This document shows, piece by piece, positions 51,628-59,803 of a stretch of DNA of 64,000 nucleotides. The notes under the pieces were generated by a model. That model did no database searches. It was given only the letters and a program-made list of their open reading frames with translations, and had not been told where the DNA came from. Origin of the DNA: DATFDN01 sp963767645 (lineage in GTDB: Bacteria; Pseudomonadota; Alphaproteobacteria; Acetobacterales; Acetobacteraceae); the NCBI GenBank assembly GCA_963767645.1, contig CAVYEW010000008.1, positions 310,001 through 374,000 of the forward strand, written 5' to 3'. The position numbers were made by a program, and so were the translations under genes. Position 1 is the stretch's first letter. Each line of letters begins with the position of its first letter.

Positions 51628-52884
51628 CTACGGCTTGCTCGTGTTGCCGGTCGGCGGCGTGGACCCGGTTGAGGGCGAATTGCCGGCGCCGCCCGCCTGG
51701 GTGCCGGCATTCGGCGTCTGGGCATTCGCGTTGTAGGCCGCGCCGGGCGGGCCGATGACGTTGGGCGAGGACGCCGGCGCGCTGTTCGGCGCCGATGCGC
51801 TGCCCAGAGCACTGTGATTGCCTGCGGGCGCCGCGGTGCCCGGCGCGGGCGCCGTCTCGGCGGCCTTGGTCGGCTGAGCCGGCTGCCCAGCGGAGGGCAG
51901 GGGCACCGGGTTGTGTGAAAGCGTGCGCAGATAGGCGATGACGTCGGCGCGCTGCTGCGTGCTCTTGATTCCCGCGTAGGTCATGCGCGTGCCAGGCGCG
52001 TAGGTCTGCGGGTCATAGAGCCACTCATTGAGCGCGTCGTAGGTCCATGGCTGGCCCTTGAACTTCTGCAACGCCGCCGAGTAGTCAAAGCCCGATTCAT
52101 GGTCGTGCGGCGCCTGCACGACACCGTACAGGTTCGGGCCGATCAGCGGCTTGCCGCCCTCGTTGAAGGTGTGGCAGACGGCGCAGACCTGACTTGCGAA
52201 CGTCTCGCCCTTCTGCACATTGGCGGAGGCGAGAAGCGGGCCGATTGGCGCCGCTCCGGTGGGCGCTGCCGCTGCGGTTGCGGGAGCCGCCTCGGCGGGC
52301 TTGGCCGCCGCCTTAGCCGCCTGCTCGGCCTTGGCCACCTCATCGGCGGAGGGCAGCGGCACCGGTTTGTCCGACAGCGTCCGCAAGTAGGCGATGACAT
52401 CGGCGCGCTGCTGGGTGCTCTTGATCCCCGTGTAGGTCATGCGCGTGCCAGGCGCGTAGGTCTGCGGGTCATAGAGCCACTTGTTGAGCGCCTCGTAGGT
52501 CCATGGCTGGCCCTTGAATTTCTCCAATGCCGCCGAGTAGTCGAAGCCCGACTCGTGGTCGTGCGGCGCCTGCACGACGCCGTACAGGTTCGGGCCGATC
52601 AGCGGCTTGCCGCCCTGGTTGAACGTATGGCAGGCGGCGCAGACCTGGTTCACGAACGTCTGGCCCTTCTGCACGTTCGCGGAGGCGAGCAGCGGGACAA
52701 TCGGCGCCGGCCCGGCCGGCTGTTCCGCGCCGCCCCCGGCAGGAGGCGCTTCTTGCACGGGGATCGCCGGCTTGGCCGGACGCTGCTCGTAGACAAGATT
52801 GTCGCCGAGCAAGCCCGTGATGAAGAAGGCGATGCCTGCGACCAGGATCGCGGCGACCGCCTTGTTGGCCTCCAGACTGTCCAT
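51628..52884 (-). CDS. Membrane-anchored dihaem cytochrome c with duplicated domain
   Basis: This 418-residue protein has one N-terminal membrane anchor (AVAAILVAGIAFFITGLLG, residues ~9-28), a Pro/Ala linker, then two nearly identical class I cytochrome c domains. Domain 1: CAACH at 82-86 with Met149 ligand in GTRMTY. Domain 2: CAVCH at 234-238 with Met301. The repeats (about 62-180 and 214-332) differ at only about a dozen of ~120 residues, so the duplication is recent. A 90-residue Ala/Pro/Gly/Thr tail follows. It resembles CycM-type c552 that feeds electrons to terminal oxidases; the two-domain form is unusual. Divergent from kdsB. Confidence 0.9.
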   Translation of the reverse strand: MDSLEANKAVAAILVAGIAFFITGLLGDNLVYEQRPAKPAIPVQEAPPAGGGAEQPAGPAPIVPLLASANVQKGQTFVNQVCAACHTFNQGGKPLIGPNLYGVVQAPHDHESGFDYSAALEKFKGQPWTYEALNKWLYDPQTYAPGTRMTYTGIKSTQQRADVIAYLRTLSDKPVPLPSADEVAKAEQAAKAAAKPAEAAPATAAAAPTGAAPIGPLLASANVQKGETFASQVCAVCHTFNEGGKPLIGPNLYGVVQAPHDHESGFDYSAALQKFKGQPWTYDALNEWLYDPQTYAPGTRMTYAGIKSTQQRADVIAYLRTLSHNPVPLPSAGQPAQPTKAAETAPAPGTAAPAGNHSALGSASAPNSAPASSPNVIGPPGAAYNANAQTPNAGTQAGGAGNSPSTGSTPPTGNTSKP

Positions 52885-53030
52885 GCGCCGTGACTTCTCC
52901 GCCGCTTCTCGACAAGTGGCGCATCCGCCGCCCGCCGTTGCGCGCGCGTGAATACGCCTCCATAAGGTGGCGCGCACCATAGGCAAGCGACCCAGACCCT
53001 GCAATCCGTCCAGCTTTCAATGACTGCGCC

Positions 53031-53780
53031 GTGAACCCGATCGTCGTCATCCCCGCGCGCATGGCGTCCGCGCGCCTGCCTGGCAAGCCGCTGGCCGACA
53101 TCCATGGCCGGCCGATGATCGTGCATGTGCTCGATCGCGCCCGCGCGGCCGAGATCGGTCCAGTTGCGGTGGCCTGTGCGGAAGCCGCCATCGCGGAGGC
53201 GGTGCGCGACGCGGGAGGTGTTGCGGTGCTGACCGATCCCGCCCTGCCGTCGGGCTCCGACCGCGTTCATGCGGCACTTGCGGCGCTGGATCCGGAGGGG
53301 CGCCACGACATCGTCGTCAACCTGCAAGGCGACGTGCCCACCGTGACCCAGGAGCAAATCCGCGCCGCGCTGCGCCCGCTGAGCGATGCGTCCATCGATA
53401 TCGGCACCGTGGTGGCTCCGATCGAGTTGGACGAGGAGGCCCGCACCGCCTCTTTCGTGAAGGCGGCATGCGCGTTTGCCGACCAGGCGGACACGGCGGC
53501 GGCGCTCTATTTCTCGCGCGCCCCGGTTCCCTGGGGCGAAGGGCCGCTCTGGCATCATGTCGGCATCTACGCCTGGCGCCGCTCGGCCCTGGCGCGCTTC
53601 GTGCAGCTGCCGCCAAGCACGCTGGAGTTGCGCGAAGGGCTGGAGCAGTTACGCGCGCTGGAAGCCGGGATGCGGATCGGCTGCGCGCGGGTGGCGCACG
53701 GGTTGTTCGGCGTGGACACGCCGGCGGACCTGGAGCGTGCGCGCGCCATGCTGGCAGAAGAGAGGACAGGGATAGGATGA
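53031..53780 (+). CDS. kdsB: 3-Deoxy-manno-octulosonate cytidylyltransferase
   Basis: This 249-residue enzyme activates Kdo to CMP-Kdo for lipopolysaccharide. Motifs: IPARMASARLPGKPLADIHGRPMI, SGSDRVHAALA, the NLQGDVPTV active-site block and HVGIYAWRRSAL. The GTG start at 53031 gives family length. It overlaps pheA by 4 bp, a known kdsB-pheA pairing in alphaproteobacteria. Its presence shows a Gram-negative outer membrane with Kdo-type LPS. Confidence 0.93.
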   Translation: MNPIVVIPARMASARLPGKPLADIHGRPMIVHVLDRARAAEIGPVAVACAEAAIAEAVRDAGGVAVLTDPALPSGSDRVHAALAALDPEGRHDIVVNLQGDVPTVTQEQIRAALRPLSDASIDIGTVVAPIELDEEARTASFVKAACAFADQADTAAALYFSRAPVPWGEGPLWHHVGIYAWRRSALARFVQLPPSTLELREGLEQLRALEAGMRIGCARVAHGLFGVDTPADLERARAMLAEERTGIG

Positions 53781-54619
53781 TCGCGTTCCAGGGCATGCAT
53801 GGCGCCTACTCGGATCTGGCCTGCCGCAACGCTTTTCCGGATCGTCGCACGTTGCCCTGCGATTCCTTCGAGGCAGCGATCGAGGCGGTGCGCGAGGGCC
53901 GCGCCGAGCTGGCCATGCTGCCGTGCGAGAACACGCTGGCCGGACGGGTGCCGGACATCCACCACCTGCTGCCTGACTCCGGGTTGTTCGTCGTGGGCGA
54001 GCATTTCCATCGTGTCGAGCACTGCCTGCTGGCGCCGAAAGGCGCGACCATGGAAGGATTGCGCCGGGCGCACTCGCATCCTGTCGCACTGGGACAGGTG
54101 CGGCGCTTTCTGCGTCGGCTGAACCTGACCCCGGTCGTCGAGGCCGACACTGCCGGCGCGGCGAAGCTGATCGCCGAGCGCGGCAGCACCGAGGACGCGG
54201 CGATCGCGTCCGCGCTGGCAGCGGAGATCTACGGGCTCGAAGTGCTGGCCGCGAACGTGGAGGACGCGGCGCACAACACCACGCGCTTCTACATCATGGC
54301 CCGTCGCCCCAGCGCTCCGGAGCCGTCGGTGCCAGGGTTGATGACGACCTTCGTCTTCCGCGTCCGCAACGTGCCGGCTGCGCTCTACAAAGCGCTGGGC
54401 GGGTTCGCCACCAATGGCGTGAACATGACGAAGCTGGAGAGCTACATGCTGGGTGGCCATTTCGTCGCCACCCAGTTCCTGTGCGATTGCGAGGGCCACC
54501 CTGAACAGCCGGCGCTTCGCCGCGCGCTGGAGGAGCTGACGTTCTTCTCCTCGGAAGTGCGCGTGCTTGGCGTCTATCCGACCGCGCCGTTCCGGTTGAC
54601 GCAATCGGCGGGGGAGTAG
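53777..54619 (+). CDS. pheA: Prephenate dehydratase
   Basis: This 280-residue monofunctional enzyme for phenylalanine synthesis has a catalytic domain with IAFQGMHGAYSDLAC, PCENTLAGRVPDIH, the catalytic Thr in NTTRFYIM (position ~177), and an ACT domain (LYKALGGFATNGVNMTKLESYMLGG) that binds Phe. Start ATG 53777 lies in kdsB's 3' end (4-bp overlap). No chorismate mutase domain is fused. Feedback inhibition by Phe is expected because the LESY and GVN motifs are kept. Confidence 0.93.
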   Translation: MIAFQGMHGAYSDLACRNAFPDRRTLPCDSFEAAIEAVREGRAELAMLPCENTLAGRVPDIHHLLPDSGLFVVGEHFHRVEHCLLAPKGATMEGLRRAHSHPVALGQVRRFLRRLNLTPVVEADTAGAAKLIAERGSTEDAAIASALAAEIYGLEVLAANVEDAAHNTTRFYIMARRPSAPEPSVPGLMTTFVFRVRNVPAALYKALGGFATNGVNMTKLESYMLGGHFVATQFLCDCEGHPEQPALRRALEELTFFSSEVRVLGVYPTAPFRLTQSAGE

Positions 54620-54718
54620 AACCAGCGCGGGCAAACGCGCGCCGTGCGAGAGCCACGGAATCGCCCCACTTTAGCGTGCCTATGCCGCTGCTGATCCGCT
54701 CTCATTGAGGAGGCCATC

Positions 54719-54973
54719 ATGGTCCACCGTCGTAGTCTGCTGCTGTCCCTGCTTGCAGTGCCCCTGCCTTTGGCCGCGGCCGTTGCTCAGCCCTGGTGGA
54801 ACGAGAACGCCCGCCGCGCGCAGTGGGATCAATACGAGAAGGAGGAGAGGCGCCGCCGCGAGGCACGGCACGAATCCTGGAATGAAGAACAAGAGCACGC
54901 CGCCTGGGAGCGGAAGGAGCGACAAGAGGCGCAACGGGAGTGGGAGCGCGAGCACGGACCCTACCATCGCTGA
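54719..54973 (+). CDS. Small exported charged helical protein
   Basis: This 84-residue protein has a strong GAGGAGG SD and a signal peptide (MVHRRSLLLSLLAVPLPLAA, cleaved at AVA-QP). The mature part is almost all Glu, Arg, Lys and Trp/His with a heptad-like pattern (QWDQYEKEERRRREARHESW, then ERKERQEAQREWEREHG), so probably one long periplasmic helix. Family and function are unknown. It follows pheA by 99 bp; possibly an independent unit. Confidence 0.6.
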   Translation: MVHRRSLLLSLLAVPLPLAAAVAQPWWNENARRAQWDQYEKEERRRREARHESWNEEQEHAAWERKERQEAQREWEREHGPYHR

Positions 54974-55055
54974 CGCGCGAGGTGCTGCATAGCTCCGGTA
55001 CCGGATCGTCGCAGAAGACACGATAGTCTGCGGCGTGTTGCCGACCGGAGCACTG

Positions 55056-55892
55056 TCAGGCGACAAACTCCAGCGCGACGCCGAAGGCCGCCGAAGCTGG
55101 GACCACGACGCGCTTGCCGCCGCGACGGACGCCGATGCCGCCGGCCGCAAGTGCCGTCGCGGCGTGGTCGAGCGAACGGGTACGCAGACTCAACGCCGCC
55201 ATGAACGTGCTTCGTCCGCCTGCATCCGGCACCGCGCTTCCGAAGCTGGCCGCGAGCGCCGCCGGGGTCATCACCTCGAAGCGCGATACGCCGAGCGGCA
55301 GGGAGCAATTCCCGCCATCCTGGCGGATTGCGTCCTCGCCGAACATCCGGGCGAACAGCTTCCCGAGCCTGGACGGATCTTCCGCCGCGATCACCGCCCG
55401 GACTATCCCAATCGCGCCGTTCGGGTGGTGGCGCCATTCGTCTCGCCAAACGAGATCGCGGGTGAAGTGGTGGCAGAAGTAGAACCGTCCAGCGTCGGTC
55501 GCGCCGGGCTTGAGCCGGACCGTGCGGAATACCGCGTCCCGCATTGCTCCGCCCGGCAGCTCCACCGGGCGCGAGAACTCGTTCGGCGGCTCGACCGGAA
55601 CGCCAGCCGCGCTCAGCGCTTCATGCACCGCGGCCGAGTTCTCCGTGCCGAACACCAGCCCATTGAGGCCGATCGGTGCGTCCAGAATTTCCTTCCGCCG
55701 CTGATCGCCGGCAGGCGCGGCGATCAGCTCCAGATAGTCGGTACCGAAGATCGCAAGATGGTTCATCGAGCCGAGCGTGTGATGGCCGCGCGGCGTGAGG
55801 GTGAACCCAAGGCGGCGATAAACCTCGCGGGCTTCGTCAAGGCGATCGCGCGCATTGACCACGACATGATCCAGCGTGGGCACCGGCAGCAT
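55056..55892 (-). CDS. VOC-fold protein, glyoxalase-like domain pair
   Basis: This 278-residue protein has two VOC-like halves: PVPTLDHVVVNARDRLDEARE with SMNHLAIFGTDYLELIA in the first, and a second domain with an RFEVMTPAALAASFG core and MAALSLRTRSLDHAATAL. The first half carries the canonical His...Glu. Its ATG overlaps the otsA stop as TGATG, so it is translated after otsA. Such proteins (Glyoxalase_3-like) are often of unknown substrate. Coupling to trehalose synthesis may be accidental. Confidence 0.72.
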   Translation of the reverse strand: MLPVPTLDHVVVNARDRLDEAREVYRRLGFTLTPRGHHTLGSMNHLAIFGTDYLELIAAPAGDQRRKEILDAPIGLNGLVFGTENSAAVHEALSAAGVPVEPPNEFSRPVELPGGAMRDAVFRTVRLKPGATDAGRFYFCHHFTRDLVWRDEWRHHPNGAIGIVRAVIAAEDPSRLGKLFARMFGEDAIRQDGGNCSLPLGVSRFEVMTPAALAASFGSAVPDAGGRSTFMAALSLRTRSLDHAATALAAGGIGVRRGGKRVVVPASAAFGVALEFVA

Positions 55893-57332
55893 CAGGGGCC
55901 GCCCAATGATGCAAGACTCGCCTCTGGCGTTCGGTCCTGATGGTCGGGATCGGAGACGTTTTCCTCGTCCCTGCCGAGATGCTCGAGGAACACTTCGCAG
56001 AACCGCCGCGCGGTCGAGTGCCAGACCCGTCGGCGCAAGCCTTGGTGTCGCTCCCGGCGCTCCTCCAGACTCATGGTCAGGGCGCGGTGCATCGCCTCGG
56101 CGATCTCGTCGGCATCGAAGGGATTGACGATCAGTGCATCCGTCAGCTCGTCCGCCGCCCCGGCGAATCGGGAAAGGATCAGAACCCCTGGATCGGCGGG
56201 GTCCTGCGCGGCCACGAATTCTTTTGCCACCAGGTTCATGCCGTCGCGCAGCGGCGTCACCAAGGCCATGTGCGCCACGCGGTAGAACCCCGCCAAGGTC
56301 CGCCGCCGCACCGGACGGGTCATGTAACGCAGCGGCGTCCAGTCGAACTCGGAATAGCGGCCGTTTGTGTCGCCTGCAATCCGGTTCAGCTCCTCTCCCA
56401 GATCGCGATAGTCGTTCACGTCCTCGCGCGAGCGGGCCGCGATCTGAAGGAAGCTCACCTTGCGGAGATGTTGCGGATATCGTGCCAGCAGCCGGCCGAA
56501 CGCGTCCATCCGGCTTAGCAGCCCCTTCGAGTAGTCAAGCCGATCGACCCCGATCGCCAGCTTGCGCTCGCCCAGGCTGGTGCGCAGGCGCTGCGCTTCG
56601 GCCCCGCGTCCAGAGCCTATGGCCATTCGCGCGAACGCCTCGACGTCGATGCCGATCGGGTCCACGATTGGCATGAAGGAGCAGGTGCCGAACCCGACGC
56701 GGCCATCGCCGTCCGGCTTGCCGCCGAGCATCTCGCGCACGCAGTCGACAAATGCGGTGCGATAGGTCTCGGTGTGGAATCCGACGACATCGTAGGCGCA
56801 CATCGATGCAAGCAGGGCGGTGCCGTGCGGCAGGGCCTGGGTAACAGCGGGCGGACCGAAGGGCGTATGCAGGAAAGAAGCCGAGGCGGTTTCGCACCCC
56901 CAGCGCGCGCAACTCGGCCCCCAGCGGGATCAGGTGGTAGTCATGCACCCACACCCGATCGGTGGGCCGGAGCAGCCGCGCCAGCGCCGCGGCGAAGCGG
57001 CGGTTGACGGCGCGATAGCCTTGGTAGTCCTCGGTCCGGAAATGCTGGAGACTGAGGCGGAAATGCAGCAGCGGCCACAGCACGCTGTTCGAGAAGCCGG
57101 CGTAGAATTGCCGGTACTCGGTATCGCTCAGGTCGATGGTGGCGTAGGTGATACCGTCGGAAGTCTGCAGTGCCGGTTCCGCATTGGACCGGCTGGCGCG
57201 GCGTCCGCTCCAGCCGAACCATAGCGAACCTGGCACCAGCGCGTCTGCGAGCGCCACCGCCAACCCGCCTGCCCGCGGTCCCTTTTCGGAGGGCAGCGGG
57301 ACGCGATTGGAGACCACCACGAGCCGCTGCAT
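55892..57332 (-). pseudogene. otsA: Trehalose-6-phosphate synthase OtsA, single +1 frameshift
   Basis: Start ATG 57332 encodes MQRLVVVSNRVPLPSEKGP with GLAVAL, VWVHDYHLIPLG and LGFF. The frame then breaks at the GG at 56872-56873. Removing one base restores GFFLHTPFGPPAVTQALPHG and continues MCAYDVVGFHTETYR, GVDRLDYSKGL and FVAAQDPADPGVLILSRFAG to 55892, giving a ~479-residue GT20 enzyme with all donor-site motifs. OtsA makes trehalose-6-phosphate, a stress solute. No otsB is in view. It is divergent from the glycosyltransferase gene. Either an assembly indel or a recent knock-out. Confidence 0.87.
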
Positions 57333-57467
57333 TCCTGCCCTCCCTCGCCGTAAATTCGTCAAATGTTTGGCGGATTCGCCTCAAAAAAACCTGACCGGTA
57401 CGTTTCGGTAGGCCTCGCTCTCCGGTTGTGCCTTTGCCGGACGGACCTGGAAAAAAGCGACGAGGCC

Positions 57468-58571
57468 ATGCGGATCGCCCAAATCGCCCCCTTAACCGAA
57501 TCCGTTCCGCCTCGCCTTTATGGCGGAACCGAGCGGGTTGTATCATACCTCACCGAAGACTTGGTTCGGCAGGGTCATGCGGTAACATTGTTCGCCAGCG
57601 GTGATTCCATTACCACCGCCCGCCTGCATGCGGCCTGGCCCCGGGCGCTGCGCTTCGATGCCGGGCTGAGCGATCTCCAGGCGCCGCACATCCTGATGCT
57701 CGAGACGGTCTTCGACCAGGCGGACCAGTTCGACGTGCTCCACTTCCACATGGATTACTTTCCGTTCCCCCTGTTCAGCCGCCATCGTACTCCGTTCGTG
57801 AACACGCTGCATGGTCGGCTCGATCTGCCGGAGCTGGCGCCGATTTTCGAGCGCTTCCAGCAGGTTCCCGTGGTGTCCATCTCCGAGGCCCAACGCCGCC
57901 CCTTGCCGTCCGCGAATTTCGTGCGGACTATCTATCATGGGCTCCCACCGGATCTGCTGACACCATGTTCGGTCAAACCCGCGTACCTCGCGTTCCTAGG
58001 CCGCATTTCGCCCGAAAAGTCGCCCGAGCGGGCGATCCGGATCGCCCGGCGGGCCGGCATCCCGCTCAAGATAGCGGCAAAGGTGGACCGGGTGGACGAG
58101 GCGTATTACCGCGAGCGGATCCGTCCCCTGGTGGACGGCCGCCATGTCGAACTGATCGGCGAGATCGGCGATGCCGACAAGTCGGAGTTCCTCAGCGGCG
58201 CCATCGCGCTACTGGCACCCATCGATTGGCCGGAGCCGTTCGGGTTGGTGTTGATCGAAGCCATGGCCTGCGGAACCCCGGTGATCGCGTTCAATCGCGG
58301 GTCCGTCCCCGAAGTGGTGGATCACGGCCTGACCGGGTTCATCGTACAGGACGAGCCGGACGCCGTGGCGGCCGTAGCGCGCGCCGCCGGGCTGTCCCGC
58401 CCAGCCATACGGCGCCGTTTCGAGGAACGCTTCAGCGTCGCACGGATGACGGAACAATACCTGGAACTCTACGCTCTCCTGTGCCGCGAACGCCATCCGG
58501 CCCGCGGCTTACCACCTGATCCGATCTGCCGGTGCGCTCGATCGCCTGGACCCCCGCTTTCGCGGGGGTGA
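57468..58571 (+). CDS. Glycosyltransferase family 4 (GT-B)
   Basis: This ~367-residue protein starts at ATG 57468 with GAGG upstream. N-terminal domain motifs are PPRLYGGTERVVSYLTEDL and HFHMDYFPF; the C-terminal donor site has FLGRISPEKSPERAI, the APIDWPEPFGLVLIEAMACG block with its E-x7-E, and GFIVQDEPDA. It is a retaining nucleotide-sugar transferase; WcaI/WbaZ-like in pattern but acceptor unknown. Placement divergent from otsA may indicate osmoprotection or envelope sugar synthesis. The last ~15 codons enter a palindromic repeat. Confidence 0.85.
   Translation: MRIAQIAPLTESVPPRLYGGTERVVSYLTEDLVRQGHAVTLFASGDSITTARLHAAWPRALRFDAGLSDLQAPHILMLETVFDQADQFDVLHFHMDYFPFPLFSRHRTPFVNTLHGRLDLPELAPIFERFQQVPVVSISEAQRRPLPSANFVRTIYHGLPPDLLTPCSVKPAYLAFLGRISPEKSPERAIRIARRAGIPLKIAAKVDRVDEAYYRERIRPLVDGRHVELIGEIGDADKSEFLSGAIALLAPIDWPEPFGLVLIEAMACGTPVIAFNRGSVPEVVDHGLTGFIVQDEPDAVAAVARAAGLSRPAIRRRFEERFSVARMTEQYLELYALLCRERHPARGLPPDPICRCARSPGPPLSRG
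58550..58569. repeat. Short GC palindrome at the glycosyltransferase stop
   Basis: ACCCCCGC-TTTC-GCGGGGGT (8-bp stem, 4-base loop) in a setting CCTGGACCCCCGC...GGGGGTGACGGG resembles the GGACCCCCGCTTTCGCGGGG-type extragenic palindromes common in alphaproteobacteria. It overlaps the end of the glycosyltransferase frame and its TGA stop. Confidence 0.7.
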
Positions 58572-58607
58572 CGGGCATTCAGGGAACAACTCGGAACACG
58601 CTGGAGG

Positions 58608-59738
58608 TCAGCGGGATCGGCCGGTGCGCGACGACGTCGCCTCGCCCGCCGGGGTCTGGTCGGCGATACCGGCGGTGCTGCCACCCGTCGCGGTTCCGGT
58701 TGTGCCGCCAGAGGTGGTTCCCCCTATCGGGTTTTGATCGGCAATCCCCGCGCTGCCGCTTGCCGTACCGGCCATCGCGCCCCTGGTCATGCTGCCGGAG
58801 GTATTGCCGGTGCCGCTGGACCCGCTGATCCCGGAGCCGCTCGTGCGTCCGACATCCGAGGTTGCGCCCTGCTCGGAAATGCCGGAGGACGTTCCCGAGA
58901 TCGACGTGCGCTGCTGGCCCGTCTGGCGTATCCGAAGATTGTTCTGGACGTGTCTGACGCCCGAGACCTCGTCGGCAAGGTCTTCAGCGAGGCGCTTGGA
59001 ATAGCGGCTGTCCACGCTGCCGCTCAGCGTCACCTCCCCACCGGAGACCATGACTTCGATATCGCTAGCGTCGAGAATTGGGTTGTCCGCGAGGCGGTCG
59101 CTTACGTCCTCGCGAATGCGCTCGTCTGATCGGGTGTAGCCGCGCGGACCGCGTCCGCGATGATGCACGGCGCCCCGATCGCCCTCGCGCTCGTCTTCTT
59201 GCCGCCGCCGCTCAGCGGAGTCGTCTCCGAACCACGAGGACATCTCATCGGAGGCGCGATCCCACCAGCCGCGGTTCCGACGCTGGTCGTTGCCGTACCC
59301 GGCGCGCTCGCCGTAGCGGTCCCGCCCGTAGCCGGCACGGCCGTAGCCAGTGGGCTCCCAGTCGCGCTGGAAGCCAGGGTCACGGCCCCAGCTCTCGTCA
59401 AAGCCCCAGGCCCCCCCGGGCGCGCTGCCGCTCACGGCCCGCCGTCCCGGGTCGTTGTCATACGCCCGGCCCCACGCCTCGCGCCCGTAGCCCTCGCGCG
59501 AGCGCGGATAGTCGCGTTCCGACTCCCGACCTTGATACCAGTCCTCGCGGCCCTGGTAGCCGCGGCCATAGTCACCCCGATCGCGGCGCCAGTCCTCCTC
59601 CGAGCCTGCCCGGCGCCAATTCTCACCGCGCCCGTACTCGGAGCGGCCAAAGCGCTCACGCTCGTCATCGACCCGACGCCATTCGCCGTAGCGTGCGCGA
59701 TCACGGCCACGACGCCAATCGTCTCTCTCGTCGGCCAT
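58608..59738 (-). CDS. BON-domain protein with Arg/Gly/Tyr-rich N-terminus
   Basis: This 376-residue protein has three parts: residues 1-165 rich in Arg, Gly, Asp, Trp, Tyr (GRGENWRRAGSEEDWRR, YGRAGYGRDRYGERAGYG); a short conserved SSWFGDDSAERRRQED segment; a BON domain (~205-270: DVSDRLADNPILDASDIEVM, VTLSGSVDSRYSKRLAED); and a Ser/Gly/Thr tail with repeated GIADQ(N/T)P. No signal peptide. BON domains bind phospholipid, and this SWFGDD architecture is a known alphaproteobacterial stress-protein class. An EcfG-like motif lies upstream. Function not established; disorder suggests scaffold or protectant. Confidence 0.8.
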   Translation of the reverse strand: MADERDDWRRGRDRARYGEWRRVDDERERFGRSEYGRGENWRRAGSEEDWRRDRGDYGRGYQGREDWYQGRESERDYPRSREGYGREAWGRAYDNDPGRRAVSGSAPGGAWGFDESWGRDPGFQRDWEPTGYGRAGYGRDRYGERAGYGNDQRRNRGWWDRASDEMSSWFGDDSAERRRQEDEREGDRGAVHHRGRGPRGYTRSDERIREDVSDRLADNPILDASDIEVMVSGGEVTLSGSVDSRYSKRLAEDLADEVSGVRHVQNNLRIRQTGQQRTSISGTSSGISEQGATSDVGRTSGSGISGSSGTGNTSGSMTRGAMAGTASGSAGIADQNPIGGTTSGGTTGTATGGSTAGIADQTPAGEATSSRTGRSR

Positions 59739-59771
59739 TCTTGCCTCCTGCTTGGACGAACCTCGCTAGTA

Positions 59772-59796
59772 AACGGCAGGCTCGGGCAGGAGTTGC
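59772..59796 (-). promoter_or_regulatory. EcfG-like promoter upstream of the BON gene
   Basis: On the minus strand GCAAC (59796-59792), 16 bases, CGTT (59775-59772), 34 bp before the start. One mismatch to GGAAC. Third such motif ahead of a stress-type gene in the window. Inference. Confidence 0.45.
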
Positions 59797-59803
59797 GAAC
59801 TGC

